A DNA stretch of 64,000 bases from JAICYJ01 sp963766445 (GTDB taxonomy: Bacteria > Actinomycetota > Thermoleophilia > Gaiellales > JAICJC01): positions 248,001-312,000 of the forward strand of contig CAVXZW010000019.1 of NCBI GenBank assembly GCA_963766445.1, given 5' to 3'. The notes below the pieces were generated by a model that worked only from the letters and a program-made list of their open reading frames with translations, was not told the DNA's origin and ran no database searches. Below are positions 16,135 through 25,652 of this stretch, piece after piece (positions within the stretch are counted from its first letter, which is position 1; each line of letters opens with the position of its first letter). Position numbers and translations under genes: made by a program.

Positions 16135-18030
16135 ATGACTGCGTCCGCAGCCCAGCTCTCGCTCGACGGCGCCGACCGGCTGGTGGTCCGGCTGGCCGAT
16201 CGTCGCGCGCCACTGGGCATGGCCGAGGCCGCCTCCAGCCTCTTCGCACTGCGAGGCGCGCCGCCCTCAGCCCTGGTCCACCAGCTGGTCGACGAGGTGG
16301 TGCGGAGCGACCACCGCCTGGTCTGGCGGTCTCCCACGGAGGTGGCGCTGGCCGAGTGGGAGGAGGTGGCGACCCTCTACGACCTGCCGCTCGAGCGGGC
16401 GCCGTTCGTGGTGTTCGACCTCGAGACCACCGGCACCCGGCCGGGCGTGTCGCGGATCGTCGAGATCGGCGCCGTGCGCCTGCAGGGGTTCGAGCAGGCC
16501 GGCGAGTTCGAGCGGCTGGTCGACCCGGGCGTGCCGGTGCCGTCCACCATCACCCGCATCACCGGCATCCAGACGCGCGATCTGCGCGGGGCACCGCGGA
16601 TAGCGAGGGCGCTGCCGCCGTTCCTCGAGTTCGCGGAGGGCGCCGTGCTGGTCGCCCACAACGCCCGCTTCGACGTCGGCTTCGTCGACGCCGAGCTGTC
16701 GCGACTCGAGGGCCGCCGGCTGGCCGCGCCAGTGATCGACACGGTGGCGCTGGCGCGGCGGCTTCTGGAGGGGCGCCTGCCCCGCATGAACCTGGGCACG
16801 CTGGCGGAGCGGTTCGACACCACGGTTCGCCCCTGCCACCGGGCGCTGGCCGACGCGCAGGCCACGGCCGAGGTGCTGGTGCACCTGCTGGGGATGGCCC
16901 AGGAGCACGGCGTTCGCACCGTCGCCGAGGCGGTCGCCTTCGCCGCTCCTCAACGTCGTCGCGTGCGGCTCCGCCGCGAGCTGGCCCGCGACATCCCCGC
17001 CGGGCCCGGCGTCTACCTGTTCCACGACGCTCACGACCGGGTGCTGTACGTCGGCAAGGCCACTGACCTGCGCGCGCGTGTGCGATCGTATTTCGCGGGC
17101 TCCGGGCAACGGCGCGCCGTGGAGCACGCCCTGGAGGCGACCGCCCGCATCGAGACGCGGCCGCTGGGCAGCGAGCTGGAGGCGTCGCTGCTCGAGCTGG
17201 AGCTGATCCTGCGGCTGCGGCCGGATGCGAACCGTCGCTCGGTCAACCCCGAGCGCAGCTGCTACCTGACTCTGACCACCGATGAGCGGGTGCCGCGGGT
17301 ATCCGTCACGTCCGAGCCACGGCCGGGTGCCGTCAGCGCCGGCCCGCTGCGAAGCCGCGGCGAGGCGCAGGCCGCGGCCGCGGCGATCCGCTCGTCGTTC
17401 CGGCTCCGCAGCTGCCGGCCGGCCCTGCCGGAGGACGACGGCAGCTGCCTGGCCGGGCTGCTGGGCCGGTGCGCGGCACCGTGCCGCGGCGGCGCCGTGG
17501 TGGAGGAGTACGCCCGCTCGGTGGCGGCGGCTGCCGGCTGGCTGCGCGGAGAGGACGGCGGCACGGCGGTGTCCGGCCTGCGCATGCGGATGGCCGCGCT
17601 GGGAGCGGATCAGCGCTACGAGGAGGCCGCCCAGCTGCGCGACCAGCTGGAGGCGCTCGAGCGGGTGCGTACCGCGCTGGGCCGGCTGCGCGCCGCGACC
17701 GCCCGCACCGGCGTGCTGCTGGCGTCAGACATGGACGACCGCTTCGTGCAGGCATTTGCGTGCGCCGGCGGTCGCGTGGTGGCCCGGCGGCGTCTGCCCC
17801 GTGCCGGCGATGCCGCGCTCGAGTGCGCCCCGCTGATCGCCCCGCTGCGAGCTGCGCTGGTGACCAGGCCGGCTCCGCTGCGACCTGACCAGGCCGACGT
17901 CGCGCACCTGATCTCGGCGGCCTTTGCGCGGCCCGGCCGCAGCGTCGTGGCGGTACCGCTGGGCGCAGGATGCGATGGCATCGGCCGCCACGCACATCGC
18001 CGGCCGGCGGGGCCGGGTACCCTTACGTCG
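16135..18030 (+). CDS. DEDDh exonuclease / UvrC-like GIY-YIG nuclease fusion, SOS-boxed
   Basis: About 632 residues up to pyrF. Residues ~85-245 form a DnaQ-type exonuclease (VVFDLETTGTRPG, HNARFDVGFVDAEL, CHRALADAQATAEVL). Residues ~285-370 form a GIY-YIG domain (GPGVYLFHDAHDRVLYVGKA). A CxxxC-like cysteine cluster (CLAGLLGRCAAPC) follows, then a UvrB-binding UVR motif (YEEAAQLRDQLEALERV). The RNase H-like endonuclease half of UvrC is absent, as in Cho-like proteins. Such fusions are known in actinobacteria and linked to repair. Start ATG 16135 follows the LexA box. The frame has no stop before pyrF; a stop at 18032-18034 exists one frame over. Confidence 0.85.
18018..18023 (+). promoter_or_regulatory. 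-10 hexamer TACCCT of pyrF
   Basis: TACCCT is followed by 7 nt and ATG 18031. This matches the leaderless pattern of the window and supports independent expression of pyrF inside the 3' end of the nuclease frame. Confidence 0.5.
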
Positions 18031-18909
18031 ATGAACTTCGCCGACCGCCTTGCAGCAGCCGTTGTCCGCAAAGGCACCAGCCTCTGCGTCGGCCTCGATC
18101 CCCGGATCGATCTGTTGCCGCCGGAGCTCGTCACGGGGCTCAAGGCCGGTCCCGCCGGGCGCGCGCGAGCCTACGAGCGGTTCTGCATGGCGCTGATCGA
18201 GTCGGTGGCCGAGGAGGCCGTGGCGGTGAAGCCGCAGGTGGCCTTCTTCGAGGCGCTGGGCGGCCACGGGCTATCCGCGCTCGACCGGGTCTGCGCCTTC
18301 GCGTCCGAGCACGATCTGATCGTGATCGCCGATGCCAAGCGCGGCGACATCGGCTCCACCTCTCAGGCCTACGCCGAAGCCTGGCTGGCGCCGCGCGACG
18401 GCGGCCCGCCGGTGGCCGACGCGATGACCGTGAACCCGTACATGGGCGGCGACTCGCTGGAGCCGTTCCTGCTCGCCTGCGGAGCCGGGTCCGGCCTGTT
18501 CGTGGTGGTGCGGACGTCCAACCCGGGTGCCGCCGACCTGCAGGAGCAACGGCTGGCCGACGGACGGCGGGTATGGGAGCGCACGGCCGAGCTGGTGGCC
18601 GGCTGGGGTGCGGAGCTGGTCGGCGAGTCGGGGCTTTCCAGCGTCGGCGCGGTGATCGGCGCGACCAGCCCCGAGGCCGTCGAACGGGCGCGCGAGCTGA
18701 TGCCCCATCAGGTGCTGCTGCTGCCGGGGGTGGGCGCGCAGGGCGGCCGCGCCGGCGATCTCGCAGCGGCGTTCAGGGATCACCCGGCCGGCGGCCTGGT
18801 GGTGGCGGCCCGGTCGGTGATCTACGCCTGGCGTGAGCGCCGCGGCGACTGGCAGCAGTCGGTGCGCCTGGCCGCCGCAGAACTGCGCGCCGCCACACCC
18901 GTCGCCTGA
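18031..18909 (+). CDS. pyrF: Orotidine 5'-phosphate decarboxylase (type 2)
   Basis: 292 residues, typical for the longer type 2 PyrF of actinobacteria. Motifs: LCVGLDPRIDLLP, KPQVAFFEALG, the catalytic VIADAKRGDIGSTSQAYA, and VNPYMGGDSLEPF. It completes UMP synthesis after PyrE. Its reading frame is continuous with the upstream nuclease, but the leaderless promoter and complete N-terminus argue that ATG 18031 is used. Confidence 0.94.
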   Translation: MNFADRLAAAVVRKGTSLCVGLDPRIDLLPPELVTGLKAGPAGRARAYERFCMALIESVAEEAVAVKPQVAFFEALGGHGLSALDRVCAFASEHDLIVIADAKRGDIGSTSQAYAEAWLAPRDGGPPVADAMTVNPYMGGDSLEPFLLACGAGSGLFVVVRTSNPGAADLQEQRLADGRRVWERTAELVAGWGAELVGESGLSSVGAVIGATSPEAVERARELMPHQVLLLPGVGAQGGRAGDLAAAFRDHPAGGLVVAARSVIYAWRERRGDWQQSVRLAAAELRAATPVA

Positions 18910-18925
18910 CGCTCGACGGCCGGCC

Positions 18926-19252
18926 TCACGCCTGCGTGGATGCCGGCGAGCGCCGGAAGGGCATTCGCCGGTCGGGCCGCACCAGCCAGGCGGCGCAGGC
19001 GAGGGCGGTGATCGCTGCCAGCGTGATATCGGCGCTCGCGATCAACAGCACCGCCAGCGCGACGGCCAGCTCGAGGCCCGCCAGGTCGGCGATGACGCCC
19101 CTGCGGATCATGCCCCAGACCGTGTCGGCGGCCGTCACTGCTGCGATCGCGACCAGCAGCCCCAGCCATCCGGCGCCCAGCGCCCAGCCGGCCAGGCCGG
19201 CCTCGATCACTGCCGTCACGGTCACGATCGAACGATTACGACCTGCGAACAC
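18926..19252 (-). CDS. Small polytopic membrane protein of unknown function
   Basis: 108 residues, about three to four hydrophobic segments (VTAVIEAGLAGWALGAGWL, LLVAIAAVTAADTVWG, LAVALAVLLIASADITLAA) and a basic C-terminus. GTG 19252 lies 6 nt after TAGAGT (19264-19259 on the minus strand), so a leaderless message is likely. It converges with pyrF. No family recognised. Confidence 0.6.
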   Translation of the reverse strand: MFAGRNRSIVTVTAVIEAGLAGWALGAGWLGLLVAIAAVTAADTVWGMIRRGVIADLAGLELAVALAVLLIASADITLAAITALACAAWLVRPDRRMPFRRSPASTQA

Positions 19253-19306
19253 ACATCAACTCTACGTGGGTCGACCGCCGGGTCAAGTGTAGACTCCGGA
19301 GGGCCG

Positions 19307-19369
19307 ATGAGCGGGATGTGCAGGGTCACTCAGTGTCTTCGAACAGCTCGCGAGCCGGCGTCAGGATGA
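19307..19369 (+). CDS. 20-residue leader peptide ahead of the PfkB kinase
   Basis: ATG 19307 follows GGAGGG (19298-19303) and TAGACT at 19290-19295. It encodes MSGMCRVTQCLRTAREPASG, and its TGA overlaps the kinase ATG in ATGA. The Shine-Dalgarno site belongs to this short frame and not to the kinase, suggesting coupling or attenuation. Alternatively the kinase starts at GTG 19318 or 19333 and this frame is incidental. Confidence 0.4.
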   Translation: MSGMCRVTQCLRTAREPASG

Positions 19370-20331
19370 TTCTCACGGTCACTGCCAACGCTGCGGTCGA
19401 CAAGACGCTGACGGTCGCCAACCTGCAGCTCGGGCGGCGCCACCGAGCCCAGCAGGGTCTGGTCATGCCCGGTGGCAAGGGCATCAACGTGGCCCGCGCC
19501 CTGCGCCGCCTGGATGAGCCCGTGATCGCCACCGGCCTGGCCGGCGGCCGGGCCGGCATGCAGATCACCGACGGGCTGGACTCCGAGGGAATCCTCAACG
19601 ACTTCGTGCGGATCGCGGCCGAGTCGCGCACGTCGACGGCCGTGGTCGACCCCACCAGCGGCCTGCAGACCGAGATCAACGAGTACGGCCCCGAGGTGAC
19701 CGCCGACGAGGTGGGGGCGCTGGTCGACCGCGTCCGCTACCTGGCCGGAGCGGTATCGACGGTGGTGTTTGCGGGCAGCCTGCCGCGCAGGATGGAGACC
19801 TCGTTCTACGCCGACGTGACCCGCGAGATGAACCGGCGCAAGGTCAGCACCGTGATCGACACCGACGGCGAGCCGCTGCGGCTGGCCCTGGCGGCCGAGC
19901 CGACGCTGGTGTTCCCCAACCAGCGCGAGGCGGAGGCGCTGGTCGGAAACGAGTTCCAGACCGACGAGGACTTCCAGCACGCGCTCTCGGCGATCGAGGC
20001 GATGGGCGCGCACGGCGTGGTGATCACGCTCAAGACCGGGTGCTACGCGCTGCTCGCGGCCGGCAAGACCAAGGCCCGCATGTTCCGGGCATGGATCCCG
20101 CGCATCGAGGCGGTGTCCACGGTCGGCTCCGGCGACGCCTTCCTGGCCGGGTTCCTGTCGGCCCACCAGGCCGGCCAGGCGGCTGACCAGTGCCTGAAGA
20201 TGGGGCTCGCCTGTGGCGCCGCGAACACCCAGACCGTGGGGGCGGGTGTGTTCGAGTCGCGCGAGGTGCCGCGCTTCGCGGCCATGGTCGAGGTGCAGGA
20301 GATCGCTCCCACCGCCGCCCGCGCGTCCTGA
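19366..20331 (+). CDS. PfkB family sugar kinase (1-phosphofructokinase / tagatose-6-phosphate kinase type)
   Basis: 321 residues from ATG 19366. FruK/LacC-type layout: MILTVTANAAVDKTLTV start, the PGGKGINVARALRRL glycine motif, a middle FAGSLPRRM motif, FPNQREAEALVG, and the C-terminal anion-hole/base motif STVGSGDAFLAGFL. It phosphorylates a phosphosugar using ATP in the cytoplasm; exact substrate undetermined and no PTS gene is nearby. The stop lies ~85 bp before a GC-rich hairpin and the guaB gene. Confidence 0.88.
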   Translation: MILTVTANAAVDKTLTVANLQLGRRHRAQQGLVMPGGKGINVARALRRLDEPVIATGLAGGRAGMQITDGLDSEGILNDFVRIAAESRTSTAVVDPTSGLQTEINEYGPEVTADEVGALVDRVRYLAGAVSTVVFAGSLPRRMETSFYADVTREMNRRKVSTVIDTDGEPLRLALAAEPTLVFPNQREAEALVGNEFQTDEDFQHALSAIEAMGAHGVVITLKTGCYALLAAGKTKARMFRAWIPRIEAVSTVGSGDAFLAGFLSAHQAGQAADQCLKMGLACGAANTQTVGAGVFESREVPRFAAMVEVQEIAPTAARAS

Positions 20332-20419
20332 CCGGCGACGGCCGGGAGGCTTTGACCGGGGCGGTTGGTAGACTGCAAAGGACATTGAACTTTCGTCATC
20401 ATCGGTGTGATTCCTCTCC

Positions 20420-20446
20420 CGGCCCGCAAGGGCCGCGTGTGTTTTT
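20420..20446 (+). terminator. Hairpin plus T-run between PfkB and guaB (terminator or attenuator)
   Basis: CGGCCC (20420-20425), GCAA tetraloop, GGGCCG (20430-20435), then a T-rich run ending TTTTT at 20442-20446. It may end the kinase transcript. As it sits only 18 nt before the guaB start, it could also act as an attenuator in a guaB leader. Confidence 0.65.
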
Positions 20447-20463
20447 AAAGGGGGTTGTGCGGG

Positions 20464-21625
20464 TTGGAGATTGAGATCGGGCGCGGCAAGAAGGCGCGCA
20501 GAGCCTATGGATTTGACGACATCGCGATCGTGCCCAGCAGGCGCACCCGCGATGCCGAGGACGTCGACATCGCCTGGCGGCTGGGGCCGCATCTGCTGGA
20601 GCTGCCGCTGCTGGCGGCGGCCATGGACGGCGTCGTGTCGCCGGCCACAGCGATCGAGCTGGGCCAGATGGGCGGTCTCGGCGTGCTCAACCTCGAGGGC
20701 ATCTGGACACGGTACGAGGACGCCGATGCCCTGCTCGAGCGGATAGCCAACTTCGACAAGGCCGAGGCCACCCGCGAGATGCAGAAGATCTACGCGGAGC
20801 CGATCAAGCCCGAGCTGATCGGGAAGCGGATCAAGCGAGATCAAGGACGCCGGCGTGATGGCCGCTGCGTCGCTGACACCGCAGCGCGTCCGTGAGCACT
20901 GGCAGCTGGCGCTCGACGCCGGGCTGGACGTGCTCGTGATCCAGGGCACCGTGGTCTCGGCCGAGCACGTCTCGACCGTGGTGGAGCCGCTCAACCTGAA
21001 GGAGTTCATCGCCACGATGCCGGTGCCGGTGATCGTGGGCGGATGCGCCTCCTACCAGGCCGCGCTGCACCTGATGCGCACCGGCGCCGCCGGCGTGCTG
21101 GTCGGAGTCGGCCCCGGTGCCGCCTGCACCACCCGCGGCGTGCTCGGGGTGGGCGTCCCGCAGGCCACGGCCATCGCCGATGCGGCGGCGGCCCGCGTCC
21201 AGCACCTGCTCGAGACCGGCCAGTACGTGAACGTGATCGCCGACGGCGGCATGCGCACGGGCGGCGACATCTCCAAGGCCATCGCCTGCGGCGCCGATGC
21301 CGTGATGGTCGGCTCACCGCTGGCCCGCGCCAACGAGGCTCCCGGCCACGGCTACCACTGGGGCATGGCCACGTTCCATCCCAGCCTGCCGCGCGGCGCC
21401 CGGGTCAAGACCGACCAGGTCGCCACGCTTCAGGAGATCGTGACCGGCCCGGCCCGTGAGAACGACGGCACGCTCAACCTGATGGGCGCGCTTCGCACTT
21501 CGATGGCGACCACCGGCTACGACACGATCCAGGCCTTCCAGAAGGCCGAGATCATGTTCGCGCCGGCGCTCCAGACCGAGGGCAAGAAGCTGCAGCGGGA
21601 GCAGGCGATCGGGATGAGCCGTTGA
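20464..21625 (+). CDS. guaB: IMP dehydrogenase, GuaB3 type (one frame break)
   Basis: 386 residues if the extra C at 20836 is skipped (AAG-GAG). It converts IMP to XMP with NAD. The N-terminus EIEIGRGKKARRAYGFDDIA and PSRRTRD are typical of actinobacterial GuaB3; no CBS domains are present, as usual for GuaB3. The catalytic loop reads GPGAACTTRGVLG with the nucleophilic Cys; DGGMRTGGDISKAIACGADA binds phosphate. TTG 20464 is preferred over TTG 20455 by homology to the family N-terminus. The stop overlaps the guaA start in TTGA. Confidence 0.93.
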
Positions 21626-23213
21626 CCGAGCGCCGGACGCGGGCTGAGCAGGCGGGGGCGGCGCTGGCCGGCCCGCCGGCTCCTCACCGGCCGGTGCTCG
21701 TGATCGACTTCGGCGCGCAGTACGCGCAGCTGATCGCGCGGCGGATCCGCGAGCGCCGTGTCTACTCCGAGATCGTCGCCTCACGACATGCCGGTGGCCG
21801 AGATCGCGGCCCGCGATCCGATCGGGATCGTGCTGTCCGGCGGCCCGGCGTCGATCTATGAGCCGGGGGCGCCGTCGGTCGATCCGGAGCTGTTCGCGCT
21901 GGGCGTGCCGGTGCTGGGCATCTGCTACGGCATGCAGGCGATGGCGGCGGCGCTGGGCGGCGAGGTCGGGAACACCGGCCTCGGCGAGTTCGGCAAGACG
22001 CCCGTATCCCTGGCCGAGGGCAGCCTGCTGTTCGGCGACATCGCCGCCGAGCAGTCGTGCTGGATGAGCCATCGCGACAGCGTCGTCCGCACGCCGCCCG
22101 GCTTCACCGTGACGGCCGTGACGCAGACGACCGCGATCGCCGCGATGGAGGACCGGGAGCGCGGGTTCTTCGCCGTGCAGTTCCATCCCGAGGTCGCGCA
22201 CACCCCGCACGGCACCGAGATGCTCGGGGCAGTTCGTGCTGGAGGCCTGCCAGGCGCCGCCCACCTGGACTCCGTTGCAGTTCATCGAGGAGCAGGTGGC
22301 CCTTATCCGCGAGCAGGTCGGCGACGACCAGGTGATCTGCGCGCTGTCGGGCGGCGTCGACTCGGCCGTGGCCGCGCTGCTGGTGCACAAGGCGGTGGGC
22401 GATCAGCTCACCTGCGTGTTCGTCGACCACGGCCTGCTCCGCAAGGACGAGGCCGAGCAGGTGGTGGAGGCGTTCGAGGAGCACTTCCACGTCCCACTCG
22501 TGCACGTGCAGGCGCAGGACCGGTTTCTCGACAGGCTGGCCGGTGTCAGCGACCCCGAGACGAAGCGCCGCATCATCGGCGAGGAGTTCATCCGCCTGTT
22601 CGAGGACGAGGCGCAGAAGCTCGGCGACATCCGACACCTGGTGCAGGGCACGCTCTACTCGGACGTGATCGAGTCCGGCAGCCGCACGGCGGCCAAGATC
22701 AAGTCCCACCACAACGTGGGCGGCCTGCCCGAGGACATGGACTTCGACCTGGTGGAGCCGCTGCGCATGATCTTCAAGGACGAGGTGCGGCGGGTGGGCG
22801 TCGAGCTGGGGCTGCCCGAGCGCATGGTGTGGCGCCAGCCGTTCCCGGGGCCGGGCCTGGCCATCCGCATCATCGGCGAGGTCACGCGTGAGCGGCTGGA
22901 GGTGCTGCGCGAGGCCGACGCGGTGCTGCTGGAGGAGATCCGGCGGGCCGGGCTCTACCACGAGCTGTGGCAGACGTTCGCCGTGCTACCGGCGATCCGG
23001 AGCGTGGGCGTGCAGGGCGACTCGCGCACGTATGCCTATCCGATCGTGATCCGCGCGGTCAGCTCGGAGGATGCGATGACGGCCGACTGGGCGCGGCTGC
23101 CCTACGACCTGCTGGAGCGGATCTCGAGCCGCATCATCAACGAGATCGCCGGGGTCAACCGGGTGGCGCTGGACATCTCCAGCAAGCCGCCGTCGACGAT
23201 CGAGTGGGAGTGA
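21622..23213 (+). CDS. guaA: GMP synthase, glutamine-hydrolysing (two frame breaks)
   Basis: 529 residues when extra bases near 21778 and 22231 are skipped. Glutaminase domain: VIDFGAQYAQLIARRI, VLGICYGMQ with nucleophile Cys, QFHPEVAHT. Synthetase domain: PP-loop SGGVDSAVAALLVH and the dimerisation/XMP region ending DISSKPPSTIEWE. At the first break the conserved PHDMP is restored by removing the G at 21778. TTG start overlapping the guaB stop. guaB and guaA together make GMP from IMP. Confidence 0.95.
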
Positions 23214-23221
23214 CGCGCGAC

Positions 23222-23290
23222 AGTTAACGCGATGGCCGCCGGCGGTGGCGAACGCGAAGTGATCGAAGCGAGCCTGCGCCGTGGCAGCCT
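23222..23290 (+). repeat. Repeat B, left copy
   Basis: About 69 bp beginning 9 bp after the guaA stop. Its first 35 bases match, in inverted orientation, 24899-24934 (33 of 36 with one gap; core GCCGCCGGCGG). Similarity continues more weakly to a shared GTGGCAGCCT at the inner end. The pair brackets the minus-strand secreted-protein gene. Confidence 0.65.
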
Positions 23291-23341
23291 CGCGCGAAGT
23301 ACCGGTGAGGCTACGTGTGAGGCGGTGCTTGCGCAAACGGC

Positions 23342-24746
23342 TCACCCATACGCACTCGAACTGAGCCTGAACGTGTAGCTGGCCGGCTTCGCGTCCTTGT
23401 TTCCCGCGAAGTCCACGGCGCGTGCCCGTACCCGGTAGCGGTGTCCGGGACGGAGGTGGTAGAGCACGAACGAGCTGCCCCCCTTGGCCATCCTCCAGCG
23501 GCCGTTGCCGACGCGGTACTGGAACCGAAGCACCGTGAAGGCCGATGCCGGGTCGGCGTCCCTCGCCGCCATCGAGAAGCTGACGGTGGCGAACTTGCTG
23601 GGGCTGGGCGGCTTCGATGTGAAGTGCGTGCGGGTGGGCGGGATCCGGTTGGTGGCCCACCACAGTGCACGGGCGATCAGGGGCGCGGCCTGCGGTGACT
23701 CGATCGGGTCGTATCCCCCGCCACCGCTGAGGACACCGGTCGACCAGGGGTTGAAGCCGAGGTCGACCACCCGGCCGGGCTGATCCTTGTTCTCGAAGTG
23801 GATAGCGAGCAACGACTGGCCGTAGGGGTAGGCCGTCGTCGGCTGCAACCGCGCCAGCACCGACTCGTTCCAGCTGTTCTGTGCGATCTCGGCACCCGAA
23901 CCGGCGCCGTGGACGTGGAACGACGTCAGGTTCTGGGTCAGGAAGTGCGGCTGCACGGTGCTCGCCTTCAGCGCGCCGCCCTCGATGGCGGGCGGGTCGG
24001 CAAATGCGAGCGGGCTCCAGTTCGCCGACCAGGCGCCGCCGGCCGAGCCGATCGCGCTCTGCTGCGTCCACAGGCCGCCGCTCGTCCAGTGCGTCTGGCC
24101 GCCCAGCACGACGCCGTGGCCGTCTGCTGCGAAGCTGGTCAGCGCGCTTGCGGCAGCGAGCTGGTCGAAGACATCCTGGTCGGTCACGACCAGCGCCGCC
24201 TGGTAGCCGGCCAGGTCGGCGTTGGTGAGCGCGTGCGGCACGGCGGCGGCGGAGGAGATGTCGACCAGATCGGCGGCCCGCGGCACGGCCAGCAGGTTGG
24301 CGCGGTCGAGGCGGTGAACGATGTCGTAGACCGCGTCCGGTGCCAGGGCGGTGATGATCTTCACGTGCAGCGTGGGGTGGGCGGGCGCGGCCCGGGTCTT
24401 CCAGCTGACGGTGTCGGAGCGTGGTGTCACCGTCGGGCAGCACGCTCGCCGTGTAGCCGGCTCCCGACGCGAGCGTGCCGTTCTGGGTGACGACGATCGT
24501 GGAGGTGCCGGAGCCGGCCACCGTCACGGCCAGCGGCGTGACGCTGCCCGTCCGGTGGAAGCTGACCTGCGTGGACGGGTCGGTGACCGAGACGGGGGCG
24601 GCGTAGGTGAAGGTGACCTGCGAGTGGTAGCGGTCACCGGTGGTTGTGGTCGAGATCAGCACGGAGGGTCCGCTGGCGAACGCCGGCGGTGCCTGCCCGG
24701 GCATCGCCGCAAGTAGCGCCAGGACGATGAACGCCTTGCGGTACAT
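23342..24746 (-). CDS. Secreted multidomain protein with Fn3-like C-terminus (one frame break)
   Basis: 467 residues if a +1 break near 24427 is skipped. Signal peptide MYRKAFIVLALLAAM (cut near AFA), an N-terminal beta domain with CHU/Ig-like strands (FTYAAPVSVTDPSTQVSFHRTG), a central alpha/beta domain with an amidotransferase/ThuA look (VYDIVHRLDRANLLAV, LVVTDQDVFDQLAAASALTS, GHGVVLGGQTHW), and a C-terminal fibronectin-III-like strand set (FQYRVGNGRWR, VRARAVDFAGN). No catalytic triad is evident. Flanked on both sides by repeat B. Function unknown. Confidence 0.7.
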
Positions 24747-24928
24747 CCTGTTTGCTATATCGGATTTGCCAAGGAATGGCTTGAGCGGCCGGGTTTGAAG
24801 CGTCTGGCTTCAGCCTGACCCTGCCGAGGCCGGCCTGTGCTGGGAGCGGCGTGGCCGGGAAGGCTGCCACCGTCGGGCAGGCTTCCCTTCCGACGGTGCG
24901 CGTTCGCCGCCGCCGGCGGCTATCGCGT
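24747..24928. other. Intergenic region with hairpins and the TGGCTTCAGCC motif
   Basis: Contains TGGCTTCAGCC (24805-24815). It also contains overlapping stems: GGGAAG..GCC with GGC..CTTCCC, and ACCGTCGG with CCGACGGT (24870-24898). On the minus strand these lie downstream of the phosphoesterase stop and may end its transcript. Confidence 0.4.
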
Positions 24929-24934
24929 TCAACT
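24861..24934 (-). repeat. Repeat B, right copy
   Basis: Inverted counterpart of 23222-23290. It overlaps the last codons of the minus-strand phosphoesterase gene (stop at 24929-24931) and extends into the spacer, so part of the repeat is coding. Confidence 0.65.
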
Positions 24935-25639
24935 CCAGGCCCAATCTCTCACCCACCAACCGGCATGCGGCATCCCGCTCGCAAACGCCGCCCCGGTCAC
25001 CGCGCCCACGTCCACCGGCACCCGCCGGAACTCGACCTGCCCTCCGTCCACGATCGCGTACTCGGCCCATGGTGGGTTGCGGAAGGCGCCGCCGTCGGCC
25101 GCCGCCTCGAACGGCATCCCCACGCTGCCCGGGTTCACCACCAGCGAGGGCCCGTGGCGGCGCAGCATCGCGACGTGCGTGTGCCCCCCGGCCAGCACCG
25201 TCTGCGTGTGCGTGCCGAGCATCCGCGTCACCTCCGCCTCCGGGGTCGTCGCCATCAGCGTCTCCGTGTTCGACCGCGGCGTGCCGTGGAAGCAGACCAG
25301 GTCGTCGAGCTCCACGACCGGCCGGTAGCCGGCAAGCAGGTCCAGGTGCTGCGGCTCCAGCTGCTGCGACGCCCACAGGTCGATCTCGAGGATCCGTCGC
25401 GTATCCTCGTCGGCGTCCTCGTCGAGCTCCGGGTCAATCAGCCACTCGTCGGCGTTGCCCATCACGACATCGCAGCCCAGCGCGGCCACAGCCTCGATCG
25501 TCTCGACCGGCTGCGGGCCGGTGGCCGCCACGTCTCCGAGGCACACGATCCGCTCCACGCCGCTTCGCCGCGCGTCGTCGAGCACCGCTTGCAGAGAGAC
25601 CAGGTTTCCGTGGATGTCCGCGATCAGTGCGGTGCGCAC
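24929..25639 (-). CDS. Calcineurin-like metallophosphoesterase (YfcE-like)
   Basis: 236 residues. Metal-binding motifs in order: ADIHGN near residue 7, CLGDVAATG, MGNADEW, CFHGTPRSN and GGHTHVAML, as in small cytoplasmic metallophosphoesterases of the YfcE/MJ0936 group. Likely acts on a phosphodiester or phosphomonoester; substrate unknown. Start GTG 25639, 13 bp after the end of the xdhC-like gene on the same strand. Confidence 0.88.
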   Translation of the reverse strand: MRTALIADIHGNLVSLQAVLDDARRSGVERIVCLGDVAATGPQPVETIEAVAALGCDVVMGNADEWLIDPELDEDADEDTRRILEIDLWASQQLEPQHLDLLAGYRPVVELDDLVCFHGTPRSNTETLMATTPEAEVTRMLGTHTQTVLAGGHTHVAMLRRHGPSLVVNPGSVGMPFEAAADGGAFRNPPWAEYAIVDGGQVEFRRVPVDVGAVTGAAFASGMPHAGWWVRDWAWS

Positions 25640-25652
25640 GGAGGCAGGGCCC

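Noticed and set aside
20352..20374. TTGACC and TAGACT before guaB as a -35/-10 pair
   Set aside because: The spacer is only 11 bp, too short for a sigma-70-type promoter. TAGACT alone may still be a -10 element.
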